Below, piece by piece: positions 43,881 through 53,229 of a stretch of DNA of 64,000 bases (the stretch's first letter is position 1; every line of letters begins with the position of its first letter). Position numbers and translations under genes: made by a program. The DNA comes from JAWXBA01 sp048499805 (GTDB lineage Bacteria; Gemmatimonadota; Gemmatimonadetes; Gemmatimonadales; GWC2-71-9). The stretch is taken from positions 1 through 64,000 of the forward strand of contig JASNZF010000004.1 in NCBI GenBank assembly GCA_048499805.1. The letters are read 5' to 3'. The notes below the pieces were generated by a model, which had not been told where the DNA came from, searched no databases, and saw only the letters and a program-made list of their open reading frames with translations.

Positions 43881-43897
43881 CTACGCCAATGGCGTAG
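43881..43897 (-). promoter_or_regulatory. Operator candidate CTACGCC-AAT-GGCGTAG for toxin-antitoxin pair
   Basis: A perfect 7-bp-arm palindrome with a 3-base spacer, directly ahead of the RelE-like toxin start. Its place and symmetry suit an autoregulatory operator of the XRE antitoxin. Confidence 0.5.
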
Positions 43898-44026
43898 TCA
43901 TGTCCAGTGGGATCGCGGTGGGTTGAGTCGGCATCGCCCCAAGGTCGGCGGTCCGCCGAGCCCAGGGTAACCATTCCCATGCACGCAGGCGCCTGGAAAC
44001 GCGGGTCCGGCGCGGTTGCCGGAGGG

Positions 44027-44600
44027 GCATGCCTTGGCATGCCCGATCAATCCCACCCTGACCTGCCGCCCCGCCGCCCCGCGGCCCCCCTGCCCCCCTG
44101 AAGCGGAGTCGTACCACCGACGCAGGACTCCGCCCATCCCCCAGCGAGATCCCTCGCTCCGCTCGGGATGACATTCCGTTTGTGCGTCGAGCCCCATGAT
44201 AAGGAGTGTCATCCAGGGGAACCACGCAGTAAAAGGAGCGTCATCCCGAGGAGCCCGCAGGGCGACGAGGGATCTTGCCCTCCTGAACCGGAGTCGAGCC
44301 ACTGCCGCAGGACTCCGCCCATCCCTCAGCAAGATCCCTCGCTCCGCTCGGGATGACACTGATGGGTGCGCCTCCACGCATCAATTCCACCCCACCATCC
44401 GAATCCCACAAGCCCAAGCCCACCCTGCCCCCAGACCCTCTGACCCCCTGACCCGCCGACCCGCGGACCCTCTGACCCGCCGACCCGCGGACCCGCCGAC
44501 CCCCTGACCCCCTGACCCTCCGACCCGCCGACCCGCCGACCCCCCGACCCTCTGCCCCGCTGCCCCGCTGCCCCCCTGCCCCCCCCTGTCCCCTGTCACA
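44027..44600. repeat. Repeat-filled gap: palindrome, nested elements and a GACCCGCC-type microsatellite array
   Basis: GCATGCCTTGGCATGC lies at ~44027. A 3' half of the nested element is at 44104-44172 and a full one at 44211-44364. 44430-44590 is a microsatellite-like array of CTGACCC and CGACCCGC words (period ~8-9). No gene is seen from 43898 to 44622. The last part lies 30 bases ahead of the AddB-like start, so the array may alter its upstream context. Confidence 0.8.
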
Positions 44601-44622
44601 CCACCGCGCTACTCTCCCCGGG

Positions 44623-47600
44623 ATGCCACCCCTCCACCTCGTGCTCCACCCCGACTCGCACACCCTGCTCGAGGCCGCGGCCGACGCCGCCAACAGCTAT
44701 CGGATGGATGACATCCTCCTGGCCCTGCGCCAGGGCGGCATCCGCGACGACCTCTACCAGCTCGCCGGGGCCGCCGGTCACCCCGGCTGGTTCGACCCGC
44801 CCGCCTGCACCTTCAAGGAACTCCGCGACCGGCTCGGCAGGACCGACCGCGTCCCGCTCACGCCCGACGAGCGACTCGTCCTGCTCGATCGCCTCGTCCG
44901 CGAGCACGGCGGCACCATCTTCGGCCAACTCAAGCGACGGGTGGAGTTCCTCGACTCGATCGACACCGTGATCGGTGAGCTCGTCGGGGCGGATGTCTCC
45001 CCCGAGGCTTTCCATCGGGCGGCGACCAGCACCGCGACTGCCGAACCGTGGGACCGCGACCGCAACCTGGCCCTCGCCGCGATCTACCAGGCCTGGCATG
45101 ACACACTGGAGGCGTCGACCCCGGCGCGGCGCGACGGCCGCGACGACCTGATCGATGTCGCCCGCCACCTCGACGCCGATCCCGGCGCCGTTGCCGCCCG
45201 ACTCGCCGGCCGCACCGACCTGCGGATCATCGGCCTCGCCGACCTGCGCGGCGGCTGGCGCACCCTGCTCCACGCGCTCCGCCACTGTCCCGCGTTCACG
45301 CGGATCACCATCCACGCCCTCGATCGTCACCTCCTCGACGAGGGACTCGAGTGCGACGAGGTGTCCGGCGAATCGGCAGCGGCCGACGCACTTCCCCACC
45401 CCGCCGTGATCCAGGCGCCCGACACCGACCGCGAGGTCGAGGAAGTGGCGGTCCGCGTGCGGCGGCTCCTCGACGACGGAGTCTCGGCGCACCAGATCGC
45501 GGTCGTCAGCCGCAGCGCCCGCCCCCACCTCGACTTGATGCTCGCCGCGCTCCGCCGACTCGGCGTGCCTGCCACCGCGCGGCGCCGGATCGGCTTCCGG
45601 CAGATCCCCGCGGTGCGCGGGGTACTGGCGCTCTTCCAGGCGGCCGCCGAGGGATGGACCCGCCACGGCCTGGCCGAGCTGGAGGCCCATCCCGCGATGG
45701 CCAACGAGCTCGACGGGCGGATCATCGACCTGATCGGGTTCCGTCGCGCAACCATGGGACTCGGGCAGTGGCGCGAGGCGTTCGACGCATTGGTGCAGGA
45801 GGCCGCCGCGCGCGAGGCAGGCGATGATGACGGCGACTACCGCGGATGGCTCCCCACCGCCGGGCACGCCACGCAGGCACGCGACCGGTTCGCCGCCTTT
45901 GCCGAACGTGCTGAACGCCTCGATGCAACTCGTCCGCTGTCGGAATGGATCGGGTGGCTGGGCGAGTTCCTTTCCAGTGATCCGTGGCAGATGGTGGCCC
46001 GAAGCCGGGAGGTGCCGCCCGGCGAGTGGGAAGTGGTCCGGGTGGACCTGGCCGGATGGGATGCCCTCACCACGGCGGTCGATTCCTGGCGCCGCGCCCT
46101 CGATGCGTGGGGCAGCGACGACTCGGCGATCGATGCCGCCGGTTTCGCGGCCCGACTCTCCGGGGTCCTCCGCGGCGATGCCACCCTCTGGACCAGTTGC
46201 CGTCGCGGCGTCCTGGTGACCGAGGCGCATGGCGCGGCCTATCGCCACTTCGAGCACCTCTTCGTCGTCGGGCTCGAGTCGCGGGTCTTTCCCCAAGCCG
46301 CGCCCTCCTCGCCGATCCTGCACCGCGACGACAAGACCGCCCTCCACGCGTCGGGCCTGCCACTCGAGCTCCCCCCCAGCTGGGAGGCGCGCGAGCGCTC
46401 GCTCTTCCACGCGCTGCGGGCAGGCGGCGCCCATGTCACCCTGAGCCACGCAGTCCTCGACGCCGCCGGCCGCGAGGTGGTGCCCTCGGTCTTCCTCGAC
46501 GCAATGGCGCACGCCACCCCCGAGGAGATCCCGCCGCGTCGAGTGCTGACGCCCGGGATGCCGCTGGTCCCCGATGCCGATATCGCACACCACGCGCTGG
46601 CCAACGCCCGGATTGAGGTCCTCCGCGGCACCGGCCAGCCCTCGCCGTGGAACGGGACGATCGAGGACGCCGAGCTTCGGGGGTGGCTCGCCCAGCGTTT
46701 TGGCGAGTCGTACATGTGGAGCCCGACCCAGCTGGAAGGCTACGCCAAGTGCCCGTGGAGCTGGTTCAGCAGTCGAGTGCTGGGACTCGACGAGCAGGCG
46801 GAACCGGAAGCGGAACTCGATCCGACGGTGCGCGGCACCCTGTGGCATGCGGCGCTCGAGCTGTTCTGGAACCGGGCGATGGACCGACTCCGCGCGGAGG
46901 GTCGCACCGGCGAGGGACTGATGCTGCGCGCCGACGACCTGCCCTGGGCCGGCCCGATGCTCGAAGATGCATTCGACAGCACCTGGACCACCGAAGGCGA
47001 GACCTCATGGCTCGGTGAACCCGCCCTCCACGACACCACCCGTGCCCAGCTTCGGTCGACCCTCCGCGACTACCTGACCTGGGAAGTCGAGCTCAACGAC
47101 GAGGCGATCGGCAACGCCCGGAAGAAGATCCACAAGCAGCTCCGCACTGCCGTCTCGGCGCACGAAATGGGCTTCAAGGGCGTCGTGCTGGAACGGAACA
47201 AGGTGCGCTTCCAGTATCGCGGCACGATCGACCGGGTGGAGGTCGGCGTGGACGAGCGGGTGGCGGACGCCGACCGCTACCTGGCGGCGGTGGACTACAA
47301 GAGCGGCAAGTACTCGACGCCCGGAGGAGGCAAGCCCAAGGCCTGGGAAGACGGCGTCGTGCTGCAGGTGCCGCTGTACGCCCACGCCATCGCGCAGCTC
47401 AAGGGCCAGGAGGTGGCGCGGGTCGAGTATCGCGCCATTCGACACCGGGAGACCGCCCACTCGCTCGAACTGGTCCGGTTCTCGGGAAACAAGAAGGACG
47501 GTTTCGAGCTGACCCCCGATGCCGACGCGGCCGCCAAGATGGAGGCCGCACTCGACGCCGCCGTCGACCACGTCGCCAAGGTGCGCCAGGGGGAGTATCC

Positions 47601-47691
47601 GGCGCGGACGGTGGAGAGCTGCAAGTGTCCCTCCTTCTGTCATGCCTGGGACATCTGCCGCATCGCCGGCGGCCCCGAGTCGGCATGGTGA
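44623..47691 (+). CDS. AddB-like nuclease-helicase subunit (PD-(D/E)XK, Fe-S)
   Basis: A 1022-aa protein of the AddB/RecB-nuclease type that resects DNA double-strand ends together with the next gene's product. The helicase part is degenerate: no intact GxGKT is seen near the N terminus (LVLHPDSHTLLEAAADAANS). DREVEEVAVRVRRLLDDGVS and LFVVGLESRVFPQ are AddB-like. The C-terminal nuclease has YRGTIDRVEVGVD and LAAVDYKSGKYS (catalytic D/E-x-K ~890). A conserved Cys (YAKCPWSW, ~710) pairs with CKCPSFCHAWDIC near the end, which would form an Fe-S cluster. The stop is 4 bp before the AddA-like ATG. Confidence 0.88.
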   Translation: MPPLHLVLHPDSHTLLEAAADAANSYRMDDILLALRQGGIRDDLYQLAGAAGHPGWFDPPACTFKELRDRLGRTDRVPLTPDERLVLLDRLVREHGGTIFGQLKRRVEFLDSIDTVIGELVGADVSPEAFHRAATSTATAEPWDRDRNLALAAIYQAWHDTLEASTPARRDGRDDLIDVARHLDADPGAVAARLAGRTDLRIIGLADLRGGWRTLLHALRHCPAFTRITIHALDRHLLDEGLECDEVSGESAAADALPHPAVIQAPDTDREVEEVAVRVRRLLDDGVSAHQIAVVSRSARPHLDLMLAALRRLGVPATARRRIGFRQIPAVRGVLALFQAAAEGWTRHGLAELEAHPAMANELDGRIIDLIGFRRATMGLGQWREAFDALVQEAAAREAGDDDGDYRGWLPTAGHATQARDRFAAFAERAERLDATRPLSEWIGWLGEFLSSDPWQMVARSREVPPGEWEVVRVDLAGWDALTTAVDSWRRALDAWGSDDSAIDAAGFAARLSGVLRGDATLWTSCRRGVLVTEAHGAAYRHFEHLFVVGLESRVFPQAAPSSPILHRDDKTALHASGLPLELPPSWEARERSLFHALRAGGAHVTLSHAVLDAAGREVVPSVFLDAMAHATPEEIPPRRVLTPGMPLVPDADIAHHALANARIEVLRGTGQPSPWNGTIEDAELRGWLAQRFGESYMWSPTQLEGYAKCPWSWFSSRVLGLDEQAEPEAELDPTVRGTLWHAALELFWNRAMDRLRAEGRTGEGLMLRADDLPWAGPMLEDAFDSTWTTEGETSWLGEPALHDTTRAQLRSTLRDYLTWEVELNDEAIGNARKKIHKQLRTAVSAHEMGFKGVVLERNKVRFQYRGTIDRVEVGVDERVADADRYLAAVDYKSGKYSTPGGGKPKAWEDGVVLQVPLYAHAIAQLKGQEVARVEYRAIRHRETAHSLELVRFSGNKKDGFELTPDADAAAKMEAALDAAVDHVAKVRQGEYPARTVESCKCPSFCHAWDICRIAGGPESAW

Positions 47692-47695
47692 CCCG

Positions 47696-50600
47696 ATGAA
47701 GCCCACCCCACACCAGCTCGCGGTGATCCGCGGCGCCGACCAGCACCTGCTGGTGGCCGCGGGCGCCGGCTCCGGCAAGACGGCCACCGTCATCAACCGG
47801 GTCCTCTACCTCCTGGGCGTCCCGGTCGAGGGCCAAGTGATCGCCACCCCGGTGGAGATGGACCGCCTCGCGGCGATCACCTTCACCATTCCCGCCGCCG
47901 CCGAACTCGAGGACAAGCTGCGGGCACGCCTGCGCGAGGCGGGCCGCAACGACCTGGCCTGGCGCACCGACGCCGCCCGGATCGGCACCATCCACGCCTT
48001 CTGTGGCGAGGTGCTCCAGGAGTTCGCGCTCCACCAGGATGCCTCGCCGACGCTCTCGGTGCTCCAGGAGGGCGATACCCAGGCACTCGCGAATGAGTGC
48101 GTCCGCGATGCGCTGGTCAATGCCGTCCAGGCGGGACACGAGGGGATCATCTCCCTCCTCGGTCGGCGCACCCAGGGCACCGTGCACGACGCGCTGCTCC
48201 TCCTGCTGGCCCAGGGCGACCGGCTCCACCGGCTGGCGGCGGAAGACCATCACCCCGCCGACGAGGCCGCCCTCCTATATGTGGCGGTCGGGGCGAGCCG
48301 GTTGCTGGACGCGCGCCTCCGCGCCAACGGCGCCATGGACTTCGACCGGATGCTGACCTGGACCCGCGACCTGTTGGCCAGCGACGACTACGCCCTGCGC
48401 ACTCTTCGCCGCCGGATCCACACCCTCGTGATCGATGAGTTCCAGGACGTCGACCCGGTGCAGTGGGAGATCGCCCAGCTCCTCGGCGATGTCGGCAGCG
48501 GCCGGACCGACACCACCCGCCTGCTGCTGGTGGGCGACCCGAAGCAGAGCGTCTACCGCTTCCGTGGCGCCGACGTCGCGACCTGGCGACGAGTGGAGCG
48601 GGTCTTCGGCGAGGGACACGGGCTCGTCGTCCCGCTCAACGCCAACTTCCGGAGCACGGCACCGATCCTCGACTTCGTCGCCGCCACCGCCGGCAGGATG
48701 CTCGATGCCAAGGTGGACCCGGACCGGGATCGCCAGGAGTTCGAGATCGACTTTGCCCCGCTCGAGGTCGGCAACCACGCCATCCAGGCCGACCCACCCA
48801 ACGTCGAGTTGATCATGACCCCCGCCGGCCTGGAGGGCGGGGTCGAGACGGTGCGCCGCCTGGAGGCCGAGGCGATCGCCCGGCGTGCGGTGGAACTGCG
48901 CACCGAGCACGGGCTCGAGTGGCGTCACATGGCGCTGCTCATGCCGACCTGGTCGTCTGCGACGCTGTACCAGGACGCGCTCCGCCGGCATCGCGTGCCG
49001 ACCTACCTGCGGCGGGACGCCGACTTCTACGAGCGCCGCGAGGTGATGGACCTGATCGTCGCACTCCGCGCCGCCCGCGACCCCAACGACGACCTGGCAC
49101 TCTTCGGCTTCCTCCGGAGCCCGTTCGTCGGCCTGCGCGATGAGACGCTGCTCCAGATTGCGCGGAGCGGCGGGCAGCCGTACTGGCCCCGGCTCCGCGA
49201 GGTGGAATCCGGTGAACCCGAGCTGCTGCTGCGCGGCGTGGAGCTGCTCGAGCGCGCCGCCGCCCTGCGCGACCGGGTGCCCCACGACCAGTTGCTGGCC
49301 GAACTCCTCGAGCGCTCGGGGTACTGGGCACACCTGGCGCTGCTGGGCGACGAGCGTGCCCAGGCGGTCGCCAATCTCCGCAAGTTCCTCCTCATTGCCC
49401 GCGAGCGCGCCGAGGGGTCGCTCGGTGACCTGCTGCGGAGCATCGCCGCCGAGCGCGAGCGCGAGGATCGGGTCGGCGACGCCAGGCTCCATGGCCAGAA
49501 GGACGATGTCGTCACCCTGACCACCGTGCACTCCTCCAAGGGGCTCGAGTGGCCGGCGGTGTTCTGGTGCGACCTGGTGCGCGGGCACGACAAGCGGCCC
49601 CCCGAGGTCGTGGTGGGCCGCCATGGTGTGGCGCTCAAGGACCCCGACAAGGACTCGCGAACCGCGGAGTGGGACGCCCTGGTCAAGGAGTCCACCGACG
49701 AGGGGAGTGCCGAACGCGCTCGGCTGGCCTACGTCGCCACCACTCGCGCCAAGCGGTTCCTGATTGTCTCGCCGTTCCCGGCGGAGAAGCCGACCAACCT
49801 GAGCCTGGTGGTGGGTGGCCTGCTGGGACTCGACCAGGGGTATCGAGAGACGGTCTCCTACCCGAGTCATGACGGCGGCGAGTGGCAGGCGACTGTCCGC
49901 ATGGCCGATCCTGCGTGGATCGCCAACGAGGAGGCGGTGCCCGAACCGATCCAGATCGCGGACGAGGCCGTTGAGGACATCGAGCTGGCGCCCTCCCCGA
50001 TCGTCGTCGCAGCCGGTCCCACCCTCCACTCCGCCACCGAGGCGCACGAGTATAAGACCTGTCCCAAGCGGCACTGGTTCCGGTATGTGCAGGGGCTCAC
50101 GGAGCCGCCCACCACGATCACTGGCACCGGCGAGCCGTCATCCAAGGCCACGGTGTTGGGACAGATCGTGCATGACGTGCTCGAGCGCCACGCGGCGGGC
50201 GACGACCTTGACGCACTGGTGGAGGCTGCGATCCGGGAACGTGATCCCGGCGCGCCCGGTGCTGACACACCAGAAGGAACAGCATACCGCGCGGGGCTGC
50301 GGCGGGTGCTGGAGTCGATCCTGGCCGACCCTGCCTACCGCGAGATCGCCGACCTGCCGGGTGCGCGGCGCGAGCTGGATTTCGTGTACCTGACCGGGCC
50401 GGGCGAGGGGTGGCACGGGACCCTGGACCTGGCAGCGAGCACACCCGAGGGCCAGGTGCTGCTCGACGTGAAGACCGGCCACGCCGATGTCGGCAGCCTG
50501 AAGGAGAAGGCTGCGGCCTACGGCACCCAGCAGGATGTCTACACGGTGGCGGCGACGGAGATCGGCGGGACGCCGGTGAGGGAGTTCCGGTTCCACTTTG

Positions 50601-50788
50601 CCAGGCCCGGACTCCAGGCGCGCCACCCACTCAGCGGCGAGGACCTCGAGCAGGCCGGCGCCCGGCTACGGGCTGCCGCCGCGGGAATGGAGGGCGGCGC
50701 GCCTGGGCTGGCGCGCGACCCCGCCACCTGCACACACTGCGGGTTCAAGACGGTGGGTTGGTGTCCGGGGGTGTCGGGGTCGGGGTGA
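47696..50788 (+). CDS. AddA-like UvrD-family helicase-nuclease
   Basis: A 1030-aa superfamily 1A helicase with a C-terminal nuclease. Helicase motifs: LVAAGAGSGKTATVINR (Walker A ~21-29), VIDEFQDVDP (~246-255), LLVGDPKQSVYRFRGAD, NANFRSTAPIL, TTVHSSKGLEWPAV and LAYVATTRAKRF. C-terminal nuclease: ARRELDFVYL and VLLDVKTGHADVG (DVK ~924), plus four Cys (YKTCPKRHWF ~788; CTHCGFKTVGWCP ~1012-1023) for an Fe-S cluster. With the AddB-like neighbour it forms an AddAB-type pair, although both subunits here carry a nuclease and a Cys cluster, as in Bacillus AddAB. The final PGVSGSG and stop lie in a GGGGGTGTCGGGGTCGGGGT run, so the tail may be repeat-derived. Confidence 0.9.
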   Translation: MKPTPHQLAVIRGADQHLLVAAGAGSGKTATVINRVLYLLGVPVEGQVIATPVEMDRLAAITFTIPAAAELEDKLRARLREAGRNDLAWRTDAARIGTIHAFCGEVLQEFALHQDASPTLSVLQEGDTQALANECVRDALVNAVQAGHEGIISLLGRRTQGTVHDALLLLLAQGDRLHRLAAEDHHPADEAALLYVAVGASRLLDARLRANGAMDFDRMLTWTRDLLASDDYALRTLRRRIHTLVIDEFQDVDPVQWEIAQLLGDVGSGRTDTTRLLLVGDPKQSVYRFRGADVATWRRVERVFGEGHGLVVPLNANFRSTAPILDFVAATAGRMLDAKVDPDRDRQEFEIDFAPLEVGNHAIQADPPNVELIMTPAGLEGGVETVRRLEAEAIARRAVELRTEHGLEWRHMALLMPTWSSATLYQDALRRHRVPTYLRRDADFYERREVMDLIVALRAARDPNDDLALFGFLRSPFVGLRDETLLQIARSGGQPYWPRLREVESGEPELLLRGVELLERAAALRDRVPHDQLLAELLERSGYWAHLALLGDERAQAVANLRKFLLIARERAEGSLGDLLRSIAAEREREDRVGDARLHGQKDDVVTLTTVHSSKGLEWPAVFWCDLVRGHDKRPPEVVVGRHGVALKDPDKDSRTAEWDALVKESTDEGSAERARLAYVATTRAKRFLIVSPFPAEKPTNLSLVVGGLLGLDQGYRETVSYPSHDGGEWQATVRMADPAWIANEEAVPEPIQIADEAVEDIELAPSPIVVAAGPTLHSATEAHEYKTCPKRHWFRYVQGLTEPPTTITGTGEPSSKATVLGQIVHDVLERHAAGDDLDALVEAAIRERDPGAPGADTPEGTAYRAGLRRVLESILADPAYREIADLPGARRELDFVYLTGPGEGWHGTLDLAASTPEGQVLLDVKTGHADVGSLKEKAAAYGTQQDVYTVAATEIGGTPVREFRFHFARPGLQARHPLSGEDLEQAGARLRAAAAGMEGGAPGLARDPATCTHCGFKTVGWCPGVSGSG

Positions 50789-50805
50789 CCCGTCCGGCGC
50801 GATAC

Positions 50806-51068
50806 CAGCCCGCATCGGCATCGGGGCGCGCGGGCCGCCCACGGGCGGCCCCTACGACCCCATCATGCGGGGCACACGGGCTGCCCGCATCGGCATCGGG
50901 GCGCGCGGGCCGCCCACGGGCGGCCCCTACGATCATCGCATGGGGGGCACGCACGGGCCTTGTTCCGCACGGGATGACACATCCGTGTGCACATCGGAAC
51001 CACCGACACCCGACACCGGACCCCCCTAGTCCCTAGTCCCTAGTTCCCAGCCCCTAGCCCCCAGCCCC
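50806..51068. repeat. Two 52-bp palindromic repeats plus CCCTAG tract
   Basis: Copies at 50806-50857 and 50881-50932 share GCCCGCATCGGCATCGGGGC and the palindrome GGGCCGCCCACGGGCGGCCC with CTACGA. The same palindrome occurs at 11849. 51023-51068 holds repeated CCCTAGT and CCCCTAGCCC, on the minus strand beginning with the last codons and stop of the WYL gene. Confidence 0.85.
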
Positions 51069-52016
51069 TCCCCCATCCAGCATCGCCTCCAGCCGCGCCA
51101 CCACCATCCCCCGCACCGCTTCCGGCGCCAGCACCTCCGCCTCGGGCCCGTACTGCAGCACGTGGCGCACCGCCCATTCGCGGTCGCCCAGCGGGTACTC
51201 CACCGTCACCGACCCGTCGCCGGCGGGCGCCACTCCCTCGCGCTCCGCGATCCATGCCGCGATCCGCGCCGTGTACCGCACGGTGAGCGTCTCCTCCACC
51301 TCGCCCATGAAGACCCGCTCGCCCGAGAGCATGGCGTCCACCGACGGCGCGCTGGCGCGCTCGAACGTCTCCGGCAACAGCGTCGCCGCCTCCATCCGGT
51401 CGATCCGGTAGACCCGCACCGCGTCGTCGCGCGCGGCCACCAGGAACCAGCGCCCGCGCGACGGCACCAGCGCGAGGGGGCAGACCACCCGGTCGGTGGC
51501 CTCGGTGGCGTGGGCGCTGGCGTAGCGAATCGCCAGGCAGCGATCCAGCCGCACCCCCTCGCGCACGGTGCGCAGGATCTCCGGGTCGACATCTGCGCCC
51601 TGCTCGGCGTGGTGCAGCGGCGGGCCCGGCGGCTCGCCCGGGAGCTGGGCCAGCACCTGCTCCAGGCGGGCCCGCGCCCGCCGGATCGTCTCCTGCTCGT
51701 CGGGCGGGCGCTCCGCCTCGAGGATCGCGAGCCCGAGGTTGAGGGCACCGAGTTCCGCCATGGTGAGCCGCATCGGCCGGCGGAAATGGTCGGACCGGAG
51801 CGAGAACCGCCCCGGTTCCACGAAGACCTGCACCCCCTCGACGAACCCGCCCGGGTCGTCGAACCGCTCGGAGAGCGCCCGGAGGTCGCGCAGCAGGGTC
51901 CGCGGGTCGGTGCCGATCGCGGCGGCCATCTCCTCGAGGGAGTGCGAACTCTCCTCCTCGCAGAGCGGGATCAGGTGCAGGATGCGGCGGAGCTGATCGG
52001 CGGTCGGGTCGCTCAT
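51054..52016 (-). CDS. WYL-domain transcriptional regulator (PafC-like)
   Basis: A 320-aa regulator. N-terminal helix-turn-helix (DQLRRILHLIPLCEEESSHS; LEEMAAAIGTDPRTLLRDLR), then a WYL domain (GVRLDRCLAIRYASAHATEA; VVCPLALVPSRGRWFLVAAR; DDAVRVYRIDRM) and a WCX-like C-terminal domain. WYL proteins sense nucleic acid ligands, and the PafB-PafC type controls LexA-independent DNA-damage genes. Overlaps the second WYL gene by 4 bp; the two are a pair. The C-terminal GGGAGG and TAG stop come from GGGGGAGGGGCTGGGGGCTA. The convergent AddAB genes are possible targets, by position only. Confidence 0.88.
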   Translation of the reverse strand: MSDPTADQLRRILHLIPLCEEESSHSLEEMAAAIGTDPRTLLRDLRALSERFDDPGGFVEGVQVFVEPGRFSLRSDHFRRPMRLTMAELGALNLGLAILEAERPPDEQETIRRARARLEQVLAQLPGEPPGPPLHHAEQGADVDPEILRTVREGVRLDRCLAIRYASAHATEATDRVVCPLALVPSRGRWFLVAARDDAVRVYRIDRMEAATLLPETFERASAPSVDAMLSGERVFMGEVEETLTVRYTARIAAWIAEREGVAPAGDGSVTVEYPLGDREWAVRHVLQYGPEAEVLAPEAVRGMVVARLEAMLDGGGAGG

Positions 52017-53068
52017 GCGGCACCGCCCTGGTACCGCGCCAGGGTGTTGCGCACCATCTCCTGGTGGAGCGTCACCAGCTCGGCCGGTGCGATGGGCGTC
52101 ACCCCGCCGGCAAAGCCCAGCAGCCACCGCGCGAACGGGTCGAGGCGGCGGACCCGGAAGCTGCGGCGGTCGGGGTGGCCGTCCACTTCCTCGCCGAGTC
52201 GCGCCACGGCGCGGGTGGCGCCGTTGGCGGTGACGATCGCGACCGTCGCCTCGGTGGCGTCGGAGGCGCCGAGCTCCCAGGCCTGGCGCGAGCGGGCGTG
52301 GTCACGGAGCACGAACGTCTCGGGAATCGTGTAATCCGGGGTGCCGGGGCGGAGTCCGTTCACCGCCACGTCGGACATCCGGCTCAACCGGAAGTTCTTG
52401 ACCACCTCCTGCCCCTGCTCCACCGCCGCGAGGTACCAGTGGTGTCCCAGGAAGAAGAGCCCGTACGGCTCGAGCACCCGGGTCGCGCGCGACTCGGAGT
52501 GGAACGAGTGATACGCCAGGGTGACCCGCTTGCGCCGGCCGAGGGCGTCGTTGAGGCGGTCGAAGACGGCGGCCAGGGCGGCGCTGGTGGTGGCCTCTGG
52601 TTCGGCGGGGGGCGGGCTCGCCCCCAGCTTGCGCAGCGCGGAGCGCACGTCGTCGACGATCGAGGGGACCCGGAGTCCCGGGATCCGGCGGCCCACCTCC
52701 TCGATGGCACGAAGTTCCTCCGGCTCGAACGCGAGCGTGGGGAGGGAGCGGTAGCCGAACCGGTCCACCGAGCGGCCGATCGGGATCGGGCGGCCGTCTT
52801 CCAGGACGCTCAGGTAGGGGAGGTAGAAGTCGGTGCGCCGGAGCAGGTAGCCGATCTCGTTGTCGCCGATGTCGCGGGTCAGGATCGGGATCCCGAAGCC
52901 CCGGAGTCCGTCCTTGTCGCGCTCGAACATCCGGCGCCGGGATTCCGGTTCCTGGTCGGGATCCTGGTAGCCCGGCACGTCGCGGATCAGTTCCTCGAAG
53001 GACACGGGATAGTTGCGCCGCAGCAGGGCGGCGAGCAGGTCGATCCAGCGCTGGAGCTTGGTAGCCAT
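52013..53068 (-). CDS. WYL-domain transcriptional regulator (PafB-like)
   Basis: A 351-aa regulator with an N-terminal winged helix (LQRWIDLLAALLRRNYPVSF; EELIRDVPGYQDPDQEPESR; RRMFERDKDGLRGFGIPILT), the typical PafB-style lead, then a WYL domain (RRKRVTLAYHSFHSESRATR; LEPYGLFFLGHHWYLAAVEQ; VVKNFRLSRM). The ATG at 53068 begins MATKLQRW, the usual start of the family. Its stop overlaps the next WYL gene by 4 bp. The pair probably acts as a heterodimer. Confidence 0.9.
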   Translation of the reverse strand: MATKLQRWIDLLAALLRRNYPVSFEELIRDVPGYQDPDQEPESRRRMFERDKDGLRGFGIPILTRDIGDNEIGYLLRRTDFYLPYLSVLEDGRPIPIGRSVDRFGYRSLPTLAFEPEELRAIEEVGRRIPGLRVPSIVDDVRSALRKLGASPPPAEPEATTSAALAAVFDRLNDALGRRKRVTLAYHSFHSESRATRVLEPYGLFFLGHHWYLAAVEQGQEVVKNFRLSRMSDVAVNGLRPGTPDYTIPETFVLRDHARSRQAWELGASDATEATVAIVTANGATRAVARLGEEVDGHPDRRSFRVRRLDPFARWLLGFAGGVTPIAPAELVTLHQEMVRNTLARYQGGAA

Positions 53069-53229
53069 CGGCCAAAGGTACAGCGGGGCGGTGACAAGCG
53101 GAGGATGACCGTCACTGGGCTTCGACTCCCACCCTCCCATTCCGCCGCTCCCTTCTCCCTTCTTACTTCTCGCTTCTCACCCCACCCGCCACCCGACACC
53201 CATACACCCCAGACCCCAGCCCCCAGCCC
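53069..53229. repeat. Spacer with CTTCTCGCTTCTC words and CCCTAG tract
   Basis: 53150-53180 contains CTTCTCCCTTCTTACTTCTC and CGCTTCTCACC, resembling TTCGCTTCTCGCTTCTCGCC at 57838. 53206-53245 is a CCCCTAG tract that reads, on the minus strand, into the last codons of the ADP-ribosylglycohydrolase gene. No gene. Confidence 0.6.
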
